Shown: positions 1 to 7,787 of the stretch, piece after piece | How positions within the stretch are numbered: position 1 is the stretch's first letter | Layout of the letters: every line of letters begins with the position of its first letter | From: DASYYE01 sp035946955 | GTDB taxonomy: Bacteria; Actinomycetota; Actinomycetes; Streptosporangiales; Streptosporangiaceae | Assembly: GCA_035946955.1 (NCBI GenBank) | Contig: DASYYE010000207.1 | Coordinates: 1 to 21,875, forward strand | Reading direction: 5' to 3' | Length of the DNA stretch: 21,875 nt | The notes under the pieces: model-generated | The model's database searches: none | Told to the model about the DNA's origin: nothing | What the model saw: only the letters and a program-made list of their open reading frames with translations | Translations under genes and position numbers: made by a program

Positions 1-308
1 CCTTCGATGATCTATCCGGACTTGGCCTCTGAGCGGTTCTAGGCGCGACGCCGCGCATGTCGAAGCCGGCGGCCCGCGAGGATCTGGGGCGGGTCGGTGA
101 CAAGCACGAACTCGGCCTTCGGGTCCAGGAAGCGGCGGATCTCCCGACGTCAGCGCGGAACGCAGCCCCTCATCCCGCGCGCCTTGCCGCTCCGGAGCGC
201 CGTCAGGTCCAGGCGACACGACGGCCGGTGCGGTGCGAGCCGTACCCGGCATCACCTGACCGGCTCGTGGCCGCCACGGCTGAACACCGCGCTGTAGGGG
301 GCCCTGGC
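1..308. other. Left-edge region without a supported intact gene
   Basis: No convincing complete gene is visible. On the minus strand one reading gives a short protein-like stretch (roughly positions 60-150, containing the run RRFLDPKAEFVLVTDPPQ), but it lacks a start and soon meets stops or frame changes, so it can only be a gene remnant or chance. The plus-strand frame that is open through here runs into the membrane-protein remnant at 309, but its first 84 codons look like random arginine/proline-rich translation. Confidence 0.4.
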
Positions 309-690
309 ATGCGCATGAAGGCCGCCCGGGCAGTACTGCCCGACTATCTGGTGACCCTCGCACCCTGGTTGGGCTACATCGCGCTGACCCAGGTGACGGA
401 CTCCTGGCGGCTGGGGTTCCTCATCGGGTCGGCCGTGTCGACTGGCGTCGTGACATGGCGCACCCTGCGCAGGGACAGCCGGTTCATGGACCTTGGCACC
501 CTGTGTTACTGCGCGGCCATGTCAGCGGTATCGCTGGCCTTCCCGTCCTCGCCGCTGCGCCCGTTCAACGTCCCGCTGCGCTGTCCCTGGTAGTGGTCGG
601 CGTGCTCAGCCTGCTCTCCCTGGTGTTCCCCCATTCACCTACCGGATCGACCGCAGCGCGGACGGGCTGCGCCCGGCCTGCTGGCTCCAG
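309..690 (+). pseudogene. Frameshifted small integral membrane protein
   Basis: An ATG at 309 opens a protein-like reading beginning MRMKAARAVLPDYLV, with hydrophobic segments around residues 10-25, 35-50 and 60-75. The frame stops at TAG 591. The membrane-type sequence continues in a second frame from about 578 (ALSLVVVGVLSLLSLVF), then in a third frame from 631 (PFTYRIDR). A hydrophobic helix followed by a PFT motif is what a small polytopic membrane protein of about 120-150 residues would show if two single-base indels were repaired. I therefore read it as a decayed gene of unknown function. Sequencing errors could produce the same picture. The family is not identified with certainty. Confidence 0.5.
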
Positions 691-703
691 CCGACCGCAC
701 CTA

Positions 704-724
704 GCGCTGGGCCACCCAGAGCGC
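704..724 (-). terminator. Hairpin just downstream of the secreted-gene cluster
   Basis: GCGCTGGG at 704-711 pairs with CCCA..GCGC at 715-724 with a 2-base bulge, starting 17 bases after the stop codon of the CHAP gene on the minus strand. There is no clear T-run on the exit side, so this is a possible but unproven transcription end for the four-gene cluster. Confidence 0.3.
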
Positions 725-740
725 CGGAGTCTTCCACCCG

Positions 741-1634
741 CTAGCGGATGAACTCCAGGTATGAGCCGGCGAAGTCGCTGATGGCGACCCGGCGGTAGTC
801 CATGATCATGTAGCCGCCCCCGTTCGCGTGCCAGTTGTACTCGGCGACTGTGAAGCTGTTGCTGTCGTTCACCTTGACGACCATCGCGACGTGGCCGGTG
901 CCGTAGTTCCAGGGGCCATGCCAGCCGCCGGCGAAGACGGCGATGTCGCCGACGCCGGGGGTGCTGTAGACGGAACGTCCGTATGCCTGCGACACCGAAG
1001 CCCACGTGAACACGTTGTTCAGCGTCTGGTAGCCATCCCAGGAGTCCCACAGCCACCAGAAGTCCGTGTTGGCCATGACGAAGTCCTGGCAGGCGCCGCC
1101 TTGGGTGAGGCCGCGTACCGCGGTGGAGTTGAAGTAGCCCGAGCCGTCCCTGAACACCTGGACGGGGGACGGGGCGACCCACATGGCGTTGACCGCGAGG
1201 TTGGGGACTGACACGGCATCGGTGAGCTGGCCGGCCGGGAGGTCACAACGGGGGACGCCGGGTGACCATCCGTGGCTGTCCTGCACCGGGGTGTTGATAT
1301 ACCAGTCATACACCCAGCCGCTGCCCTCGATGAAGTCCCAGGTATGGCTGGACAGGCCGTCGTATGGGTCGGTGCCACCCCAGTTGATCTGGCAGATCAA
1401 CTGCACCGCGGCCCCTTCGCCGAGCCATCTGGTGACGTTGTTGACATGCGGCCGCACCTGGACCGCCAGGGTGCCGTCGGTGCCGCTGACGTAGTAGGTG
1501 TGGGGGTTGTAACACCCGCCGTTCGGGCCGCCCACGCACGCCAGGGCGGGACCGGCCGTGGCGACCCCCAGACCGATGGTGAGGCACGAGGCGGCCAGTC
1601 CGACCGCGGCGAGGCGCCGCAGCGCGTGTTTCAT
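741..1634 (-). CDS. Secreted SH3-like/CHAP-domain cell wall hydrolase
   Basis: This is a 297-residue secreted protein. The ATG at 1634 is chosen because a GGAGG (1641-1645) lies 6 bases upstream; the open frame runs further up but without a site. Residues 1-32 form a signal peptide (RR, hydrophobic core, cleavage after ALA). Residues about 45-135 form an SH3-like module resembling the small protein at 2757-3158. Residues about 170-297 form a CHAP domain (NlpC/P60-like fold) with the expected Cys182 (GACQDF), His248 (GTGHVAMV) and Glu265/Asn267 (FTVAEYN). CHAP enzymes cleave peptide or amide bonds in peptidoglycan. It is the last of four co-directional secreted genes. It could act on the producer's own wall or on competitors; the substrate is not visible from the sequence. 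Confidence 0.85.
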   Translation of the reverse strand: MKHALRRLAAVGLAASCLTIGLGVATAGPALACVGGPNGGCYNPHTYYVSGTDGTLAVQVRPHVNNVTRWLGEGAAVQLICQINWGGTDPYDGLSSHTWDFIEGSGWVYDWYINTPVQDSHGWSPGVPRCDLPAGQLTDAVSVPNLAVNAMWVAPSPVQVFRDGSGYFNSTAVRGLTQGGACQDFVMANTDFWWLWDSWDGYQTLNNVFTWASVSQAYGRSVYSTPGVGDIAVFAGGWHGPWNYGTGHVAMVVKVNDSNSFTVAEYNWHANGGGYMIMDYRRVAISDFAGSYLEFIR

Positions 1635-1677
1635 TGAGAGCCTCCGAGTTCTGCCCGTGGCCGCCGGGAATCGCCGG

Positions 1678-2706
1678 TCAGTACGAGTCAAGGGTCAGGT
1701 CCAGGTTGCCTTTGTTCGCGAAGAGGTAGTCGAATGAGGACGTGGCTGGGTCGTAGGTGACGTCAACTCCGCCGTTGAGGTACCCGGCGTGGTTTGTGTA
1801 GATGTTGCACGAGCCACCCAGGGCTATTTCGGTCTCCGGGCCGGTGCCGAGGAACCACTGCCCGTAGACCACGTTGTTGGTGCCGCAGTAGGTGAAGAAC
1901 GCCGAACCCGGGTTGAGGCTGAAGGTGGTCGAGCCCATGTCGGTCGTGGTCGCGTGGTTGGTCTCCACATACTTGGTGCCCAGGTTCGGGTTGCCGGGCG
2001 TGAACTTGGCGATGTTGATGTTGTGCGCGCTGTTGGTGCCAGCCCAGATGAGCCACAGGTGCGGGGTCCCTGACGCGTTGAGGTCCACCAGGGTCGGCCC
2101 GTTGTAGCTGGTGTTGCCGGCGATGGTGGTGGCAGGGCCCGCGGTGAGGGTACCCGGGCCGCCGATGAAACCCTCGTTGACGCAGCCGTTGTTGTCGACC
2201 TCTGTGACGTGCATGACGTCCCTGGTGTCGACCGTGGTCAGGTACAGCGTGCCGTTCGCCGCGACGGTCAGGTAGGGGGTGTCGACCGACGACCCGAAGC
2301 CGGTGCTCTCGCAGGAGACCCCGGTGTTGTCAAGGGCGACATGCACAGTCCTGTTGAGGTCCGTCCAGGCGATCAGGGAGAAGTCGAGGCCAGCGTCAAA
2401 AGCGATCGCCGCTCCGGTGCCCTGGTAAGTGGTGCTGTTGTTGTCGGTCCACTTAGTGCCGTTGATGATGGCGCCGTTCGTGTTGACCAGGGCCCCGTTG
2501 ACCTTGCCGCTGGTGTCGGTGCCGGCCCACGTTATTTCGAAGTTGCCGCCGGGGACAAGGGTGATTCCCGGGCGGTCGTATGTGGTATTGACAGGGCTTA
2601 CCGTCGCGGCCGACGCCGACGTGGCCAGTCCCAGTACAAGCCCAAGGGCGGCGACCGGGACGGCGAGCCGCCGCAGTGTCCTGGCGCTCATGGTGTTGAT
2701 GGCCAT
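1678..2706 (-). CDS. Secreted propeller-like protein of unknown function
   Basis: This is a 342-residue protein with a signal peptide (residues 1-34; MSARTLRRLA core, cleavage near ASA-A). The ATG at 2706 has an AGGAG 6-7 bases upstream; a second ATG 15 bases in is possible. The mature part is Asn/Thr/Gly-rich and contains repeated aromatic beta-strand units such as FEITWAGTDTSG, FSLIAWTDLN and LWLIWAGTNSAHN, spaced as in the blades of a sialidase- or lectin-like beta-propeller. Four Cys sit in pairs in the mature part. No catalytic motif is recognised. It lies 43 bases upstream of the CHAP gene and 50 bases downstream of the SH3-like gene, so it is probably co-transcribed. The propeller reading is an inference from pattern, not a named family match. 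Confidence 0.75.
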   Translation of the reverse strand: MAINTMSARTLRRLAVPVAALGLVLGLATSASAATVSPVNTTYDRPGITLVPGGNFEITWAGTDTSGKVNGALVNTNGAIINGTKWTDNNSTTYQGTGAAIAFDAGLDFSLIAWTDLNRTVHVALDNTGVSCESTGFGSSVDTPYLTVAANGTLYLTTVDTRDVMHVTEVDNNGCVNEGFIGGPGTLTAGPATTIAGNTSYNGPTLVDLNASGTPHLWLIWAGTNSAHNINIAKFTPGNPNLGTKYVETNHATTTDMGSTTFSLNPGSAFFTYCGTNNVVYGQWFLGTGPETEIALGGSCNIYTNHAGYLNGGVDVTYDPATSSFDYLFANKGNLDLTLDSY

Positions 2707-2756
2707 CGTGCTCCTGTTCGCAGGTTTCCTGTTGGTACGGCTCGGCGTTGCGCAGG

Positions 2757-3158
2757 TCAGGGGCCGCCACAGGCCGGCACCTGAGGCGTGTTGCTGCCGG
2801 TGTATATCCAGGCGTCGGAGGCGATGCCGTCGTAGTTGTTCGTCTGGAAGCCGATGATCGAGTCCCAGACGTTGGTCGGGCCGTATGGACCGGTGATCCA
2901 CTGGCCGGTGTAGTAGCAGCGAATGGTGACGACCTGGTTGTAGGACAGGTGCCCGACAATGGGCAGGTTCGTCGAGGGAGTCTGGCCGACCTTGATGCCA
3001 CGGACGTTCAGGCCGGCATGGGCGATGACGATGCCCTGGTTGGAGTTGAGCTGCGGCGACCGGTTGTGGATGGTAGCCGCCGATGCCGGGGTGAGGGGGA
3101 CCACGGCCACGAAGCCGGCCAGCAGCAGGCCTGGCAGCCATCGGGTCAGTGCGCGCAT
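2757..3158 (-). CDS. Small secreted SH3-like domain protein
   Basis: This is a 133-residue secreted protein. ATG 3158 has an AGGAG 5 bases upstream. The signal peptide covers residues 1-28 (MRALTRWLPG, hydrophobic core, cleavage after ASA). The rest is a bacterial SH3-like fold: GLNVRG near residue 50, LPIVGHLSYNQVVTIRC around 65-80, then GPYG, VWDSI and AWIYTG. It shares this pattern, including the Cys after the central strand and a VPxC end, with the N-terminal half of the CHAP protein at 741-1634. SH3b modules commonly bind cell-wall peptides. A stand-alone one could be a wall-targeting factor or an inhibitor or accessory for the neighbouring hydrolases. It starts 33 bases after the stop of the large protein at 3192-7397. 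Confidence 0.75.
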   Translation of the reverse strand: MRALTRWLPGLLLAGFVAVVPLTPASAATIHNRSPQLNSNQGIVIAHAGLNVRGIKVGQTPSTNLPIVGHLSYNQVVTIRCYYTGQWITGPYGPTNVWDSIIGFQTNNYDGIASDAWIYTGSNTPQVPACGGP

Positions 3159-3191
3159 GGCGTCTCCTGTCGGGAGGTGGTGTGCGGTGGG

Positions 3192-6100
3192 TTAGCAGCC
3201 GGTTCGGATGAAGGAGATAGCGTCGGCAGCGGTGTAGGTGCCGGTGGGCCCGGTGTCGTTGAGGGCAACCGTGACCTGCCCGTTGCTGCCAGTGGTGATC
3301 TTCGGGTTGCCCTGGAACTGGGTCCAGCCCGTGCTGTTGGCCTGGTTGATCGAGGTGGCGGTGCTGCCGGCCTGGGTGCTGATCGTGTAGGCCGCGCTGG
3401 GGTTGTCGGCGTAGTTGTTGGGGATGTAAGCGCTGGCGGTGTAGCAGGCGTTCGCGGTCCCGTAGAACAGCCACGTGGCGGTGGACACCGGTGTGGCGCC
3501 GTTGGTGTGGGTCCACAGTTCGTGGTTGGCGTAGCCGTGGCCCGCCTGCAGGTACCAGTCGCTGGTGGTGGTGAAGCCGGGCGGCCCGGAGCCGGGGCCG
3601 ATGACCGAGGACGTGTAGGCGCTGCCGAACGCATTGGTGCCGCCGTTTTCGGCCATGCAGTGCGGGTTGAGGACGTAGGCGATCGCATCCGCGGCGACGT
3701 AGTCGTTCTTGGGCCCGGTGTTGAACAGCTCGGCCGGCAGGGTGCCGTCGCCGTAGGCCTGGAAGGTGCCGATCCAGGCGAACTGGTTGGTGTAGGCGTT
3801 CTCGTCGACCTGGGGATAGAAGACCCCGTAGTTGGTGTCGTTGGTGAAGTAGAGCGCACCTGGGTTGTCGGAGTAGTTGTCAGGAACGTAGAGCGAGATG
3901 TCATAGCAGCCGTAGGGGACCAGGTGGCTGGGGGTCCAGCTCGCGCTGTGGTCGGATGAAGAAGAGCCGGTGGTGCCGGCGTAGTGCTCGCTGCCGAAGA
4001 AACCGTGCCCGGACTGGACCAGCCAGGTGCCGACATAGGACGAGGGCATGAAGACCGACGAGACGTCGCCCTCCCCCGAGCAGCTCGCCTGCTTCCAGAA
4101 CCGCATGGCGTCCGCGGCGACGTACAGGCCGGTGACCCCTCGGTCATCGAGTCTCACGCTGAGCCCCGTGCCGCTGCCGTTGGTCTTGAACACGCCCAGC
4201 TCGGACCAGTCATTGGTTTGCACGTTCTCGTTGACCGCGGCGTAGGAGGTCCCCGTGGCGTCGCTGACCGTGTAGACCGCGACCGGGTTGTCGGAGTAGT
4301 TGTCCGGCACGAACGCGTCCACCCGGTAGCAGATGCTCGCGGCCAGCCCTGACGGAGTCCAGGTCGCGGCCGACACCGCGGTGGGCCCGTTGGTGTGGGT
4401 CCACACCTCGGTGCCGGCCTCCCCGTGCCCGCCGTCGGTGTACCAGACATTGGCGGTGGAGAACTGGCTGGACGGTGACCCAGGCCCGATCACGGTCACC
4501 TGCGTGGGGTAGCCCGCCTGGACCACGCCCGGGCCGGGCTCGGGCGGCGAGGCCGCACCCGAGGGACCGTCGTGGACGTGGATGAAGTACTTCGGCCACG
4601 GGACGCTGAAGCCCGGCTGGCCGAAGCTGTTGTCGGTGTAACCGGTGCCGAAGTCCATGTGGACTACGGAGTACTCGCCGTTCTCCCGCATGTTGTAGCC
4701 CTCGACCGTGATCGACCCGTCCGCATACACGTCGGTGACGTAGGCGACGTGCCCGAACTCACCCAGGCCGTTCACCGGGTCCGGAGGGTTGCCGTCCTGG
4801 GGGTCGGTCGTGGCGTTCGGCCAGTAGGCGATCGCCCCGGGCGACGGGACCGTGTCGACCGCATAGCCGAGGGCCTTCCATTTCGACGCCCAGATGTCGG
4901 CGTTGCCCCAGGTGAACTGGTTGACCGGGCTGATGGACGCGTTGGATGGGGTCCAGCCGGGAGCGGGCACGATCGGGGGGTGCTGGGCGGCGGACCCAGC
5001 TATGTTCTCGTAGACCTTCCACGCGGCGAACGAGTCACACTGCCCGTAGTACTCGTTCCAGGCGTCGGTGCCTTCGTTCTGGTGGCCGAACTGGCCGATG
5101 GTCTCGTAGGGGTAGTCGTCGCCGGCGTGCGCGGCGTGCCCGACCACCCAGTTGTTCACCGTGGTGACGCCGTTGATGTAGGTGACCCAGCCATGCTGGA
5201 AGTCCTGGGCCCGGCCGCCGTTGTAGGCGTGCTCGTCGTCCACGGGGAAGCCGAGGCTCGAGTTGGCCTCGCCGAGGCTCTTGTATTTCTGGAAGATGCA
5301 CCCGTACACGGCGTGCGCCGCGCCGTCCCAGTAGATCGCCGACCCGGTGGAGGAGCCGCACGAGGTCCCGGCGAAGTAGCTGGCCCGGCCGCTGGCCATG
5401 GGCCGCTCGTTGGACGTGGGGTAGCCGAGCGTCCCCGGGGGCCCGCCGTATGCCTGAAGGTAGGCCTGGTAGATGCAGCCCTGCACCTCACTGGCGGGGG
5501 TGGAGGAGCTCCACAGGATGGCGCTGCCCGAGCCCTGGTCCGGGCCGGACCCGCAGCTGGTGCCCGCGAACAGGTTCTCCTGGCCACTGCCGGGGGCGCT
5601 GCGCTGGTCGGAGGTTGGGAAGCCAAGGCCCGAGCCGGGCCCGCCGAGTCCGGAGTAGTCGCCGTAGATCGCGCCGTGGACTTCGTGCGTGCCTGTCGCC
5701 GCCGACCAGTAGATGCCGCCACCGGTGAACAGTTGCCGCTCGCCACCGGCCACCGTGGAGTAGTTGCCTGTGGGGTCACCGAGCGGGCCGAGCTGGTCGT
5801 TCATCGCGTCCCACTCGTCCACGAACGCTCCGCCCGCGGCCACGTCGAAGACCAGCCGGCCCACCCCGGGTGCGTTGGGGTCCGGCGTGGGGCACGGCAG
5901 CGCTGCGGGCCCAGGGGCCGGGCTGGGCACATTCGTGACCGTCACGGCGAACGGGTCGACCTCGTCGAAGATCCGCTCCTGCTGGAAAAAACTCTGCTCC
6001 AGGTTCCCCGCGGCACCGTTGGCGCTCGCGCTGATCGGGCACACAGAGATCTGTGTGCCGTCCGGCGCTCCCGTGGCGGTGGTCGGTGAGCCCTGGTATG

Positions 6101-7397
6101 TGGCCGCGAACGGGAACTCGTCGCACTGCATGTTGGGGCCGTATCGGGTGGCGTAGTCGTCTCCCCAGACCGACCGGCACAGCGGCCGCGCCACCCGGGA
6201 GCGCCCCAGGTCCGCCAAGACGCTGTCGGACATCCTGGTCAAGACCGTGGGGATACGCTTGCCGCCGGTGAGCGGGTAGGTGCTGTTGGGGAAGTTCAGC
6301 GCCACGTAGTAATGCTGGGCGGCCTGCGCGTAGCTCGTGCCGTTGTAGCTGCCGTTGTACTGGAACTGGAGCGCGTCGACGGGCTGGGTGTCACCTGAGT
6401 CCACCGGCTGGAACGTGGCACCGAGCTGGACGGTCATGATCGATGAGCCGGGACCGTCGAACCGCAGCATCCCCGTGGGGCCGCTGTAGGGGGTGCCGGG
6501 CAGGCATGCCGGGCAGCCACCCACGATCGTGAAGTTGAACGTGCCGTCGGCGAACGCGACGTTACGGGTGCCGCCGGTCGTGATGCCCACACCGTTGGGC
6601 GAGGTGTAGGTGAAGCTCACGCTCTGCCCGTTCCAGCCGAGCACCGGATGGCTGACCGGGGCCGAGGTGGTCTGGCACGACCCGGCGGGGTCACCGGTGC
6701 ATGCGAACCCGATGGTCTGCTCGTTGCCGGGCGGCAAGGTGCCGGAGTCCAGCTGGACCTGGTCGACATAGGCGGTCAGCGTCGCCGACCGCTGGTCGGT
6801 CTGCGTGCCCGACGTGGGGTCGTACGATCCCTGGCCGATGATGGTCAGCCGCAGCTGGAACGTGGCCGCGAGCGTGCCATCAGACAGGTAGTACCGGCCT
6901 CCCAGCGAGGTGACCTGGCAGTAGGCGAAGTGGTTCGGACGCCAGCCGTACCGGCCTGTCGAGCCCGCATTCTGCCGGCACTGGTCTGGTGTCGGAATGG
7001 CCGCGGCCCTGGGCAGGGTGAATGTGTGAGGCGTGTGGTGCGCAGCCTGTCGCAAGGGATGGTAGGTGATCCGGTCCCTCAGCGGGGCCGGGCGCCGAGT
7101 CCGTGCAACGAGGGTCACGGCATGCGCCTTCAGGTGCGTTGCCCTGCGCCCGCGCCCCCGGGCGGGCACAGATGAAGGCGCGCGTGCGGCCGTACGCGCC
7201 AGCTGCCCACCTGGCCGGGCTGCCATGGCGCGGTCGCGGGCCCCGACGCGATGGGCTGGTGGACTCGCCACCGGGGAAGCCCGGTGACCGGTTGCTGCCG
7301 CTACTGGCGAGGTCATGACGGCCCCGGTCATCACGGCTCCGGTCACCGCCAGTACGGCGAGGCCGCGGGTCCAGCCACGCCGCCAGCGCGCGGCCAT
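3192..7397 (-). CDS. Giant secreted NucA/NucB nuclease-LGFP-CHAP-golvesin protein
   Basis: This 1401-residue secreted protein has five regions. Residues 1-35 are a signal peptide and about 36-130 are Arg/Pro/Ala-rich. Residues about 135-490 hold a Cys-rich beta region ending in a NucA/NucB-type DNase motif: CDEFPFAATYQG at 425-436, with FFQQERI and DPFAV following as in that family. Residues about 535-750 contain four LGFP-type repeats (GPLGDP, GLGFPTS, TLGYPTS, SLGFPVD), which in other actinobacteria associate with the cell envelope. Residues about 755-945 form a CHAP domain with Cys787, His883 and Glu899/Asn902. Three golvesin-like beta modules follow at about 967-1106, 1117-1247 and 1264-1401, each with the PDNYSDNP/PNNYADNP motif and an AADA-I/M-F/Y end. 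The chosen ATG lacks a strong ribosome site, so the exact start is less sure. It heads the four-gene secreted cluster and is divergent from the XRE/DUF2690 gene. Confidence 0.85.
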   Translation of the reverse strand: MAARWRRGWTRGLAVLAVTGAVMTGAVMTSPVAAATGHRASPVASPPAHRVGARDRAMAARPGGQLARTAARAPSSVPARGRGRRATHLKAHAVTLVARTRRPAPLRDRITYHPLRQAAHHTPHTFTLPRAAAIPTPDQCRQNAGSTGRYGWRPNHFAYCQVTSLGGRYYLSDGTLAATFQLRLTIIGQGSYDPTSGTQTDQRSATLTAYVDQVQLDSGTLPPGNEQTIGFACTGDPAGSCQTTSAPVSHPVLGWNGQSVSFTYTSPNGVGITTGGTRNVAFADGTFNFTIVGGCPACLPGTPYSGPTGMLRFDGPGSSIMTVQLGATFQPVDSGDTQPVDALQFQYNGSYNGTSYAQAAQHYYVALNFPNSTYPLTGGKRIPTVLTRMSDSVLADLGRSRVARPLCRSVWGDDYATRYGPNMQCDEFPFAATYQGSPTTATGAPDGTQISVCPISASANGAAGNLEQSFFQQERIFDEVDPFAVTVTNVPSPAPGPAALPCPTPDPNAPGVGRLVFDVAAGGAFVDEWDAMNDQLGPLGDPTGNYSTVAGGERQLFTGGGIYWSAATGTHEVHGAIYGDYSGLGGPGSGLGFPTSDQRSAPGSGQENLFAGTSCGSGPDQGSGSAILWSSSTPASEVQGCIYQAYLQAYGGPPGTLGYPTSNERPMASGRASYFAGTSCGSSTGSAIYWDGAAHAVYGCIFQKYKSLGEANSSLGFPVDDEHAYNGGRAQDFQHGWVTYINGVTTVNNWVVGHAAHAGDDYPYETIGQFGHQNEGTDAWNEYYGQCDSFAAWKVYENIAGSAAQHPPIVPAPGWTPSNASISPVNQFTWGNADIWASKWKALGYAVDTVPSPGAIAYWPNATTDPQDGNPPDPVNGLGEFGHVAYVTDVYADGSITVEGYNMRENGEYSVVHMDFGTGYTDNSFGQPGFSVPWPKYFIHVHDGPSGAASPPEPGPGVVQAGYPTQVTVIGPGSPSSQFSTANVWYTDGGHGEAGTEVWTHTNGPTAVSAATWTPSGLAASICYRVDAFVPDNYSDNPVAVYTVSDATGTSYAAVNENVQTNDWSELGVFKTNGSGTGLSVRLDDRGVTGLYVAADAMRFWKQASCSGEGDVSSVFMPSSYVGTWLVQSGHGFFGSEHYAGTTGSSSSDHSASWTPSHLVPYGCYDISLYVPDNYSDNPGALYFTNDTNYGVFYPQVDENAYTNQFAWIGTFQAYGDGTLPAELFNTGPKNDYVAADAIAYVLNPHCMAENGGTNAFGSAYTSSVIGPGSGPPGFTTTSDWYLQAGHGYANHELWTHTNGATPVSTATWLFYGTANACYTASAYIPNNYADNPSAAYTISTQAGSTATSINQANSTGWTQFQGNPKITTGSNGQVTVALNDTGPTGTYTAADAISFIRTGC

Positions 7398-7787
7398 CAG
7401 GTCACGCGACCTGGCGAGGGCTTACGGCATGGCCGCCGTGGCGTGGCCCAGACACGGCAGCCGAGTGCTTCGGCCACTTGCTTCTCACCCGGCCTTTCGG
7501 GGACGACGCCTGAGGCCCGAAGGCATGGCTGGCCAGCCGGAAGACTGGCCGACCTAGCCATCCCGCCATTGGCGCTGGGCGGCGCGGTTTCTTGCTGTTC
7601 GTCAAGAGAGCTATCAGCCGTGCGGCGCGGCGGGTAGTGGCCACCTGTCCAGACCATGTCCATCGCGTCTGACCAGCGCGTCTACCTAACATTTGTGGAC
7701 ACTGACGGACAGGTCCCTCACATCTGGGAGCCCTGGAAGCACCATGTGGGGGTGCCGTGGCGACCGGCCATGCGCCATACTCGCGTC
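7398..7787. promoter_or_regulatory. Divergent intergenic region of the secreted cluster
   Basis: These 390 bases separate the 1401-residue secreted protein (minus) from the XRE/DUF2690 protein (plus) and must hold both promoters. Open frames here on both strands lack protein-like composition. A CATACT at 7776-7781 lies 6 bases before the plus-strand ATG and could be a -10 box for a leaderless transcript, but no matching -35 is evident. No terminator or RNA gene is seen. Confidence 0.45.

Noticed and set aside
2707..3516. Upstream extension of the propeller-protein frame
   Set aside because: The extension is His/Arg/Pro-rich and overlaps the SH3-like gene and the end of the giant gene in another frame. 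The signal peptide and ribosome site place the start at 2706.
2748..3959. Long plus-strand open frame of about 400 codons, rich in Val/Gly/Asp
   Set aside because: It lies antisense to the secreted SH3-like and giant CHAP genes, which have signal peptides, ribosome sites and recognisable domains. Its composition is typical of a high-GC shadow frame.
4572..6089. Long plus-strand open frame of 505 codons
   Set aside because: It is antisense to the CHAP/LGFP region of the 1401-residue protein, with no recognisable motifs and a shadow-like Val/Gly/Arg composition.
7398..7692. Minus-strand frames ending at the start of the giant secreted gene
   Set aside because: They have no ribosome site and no protein-like features, and lie in a divergent promoter region.
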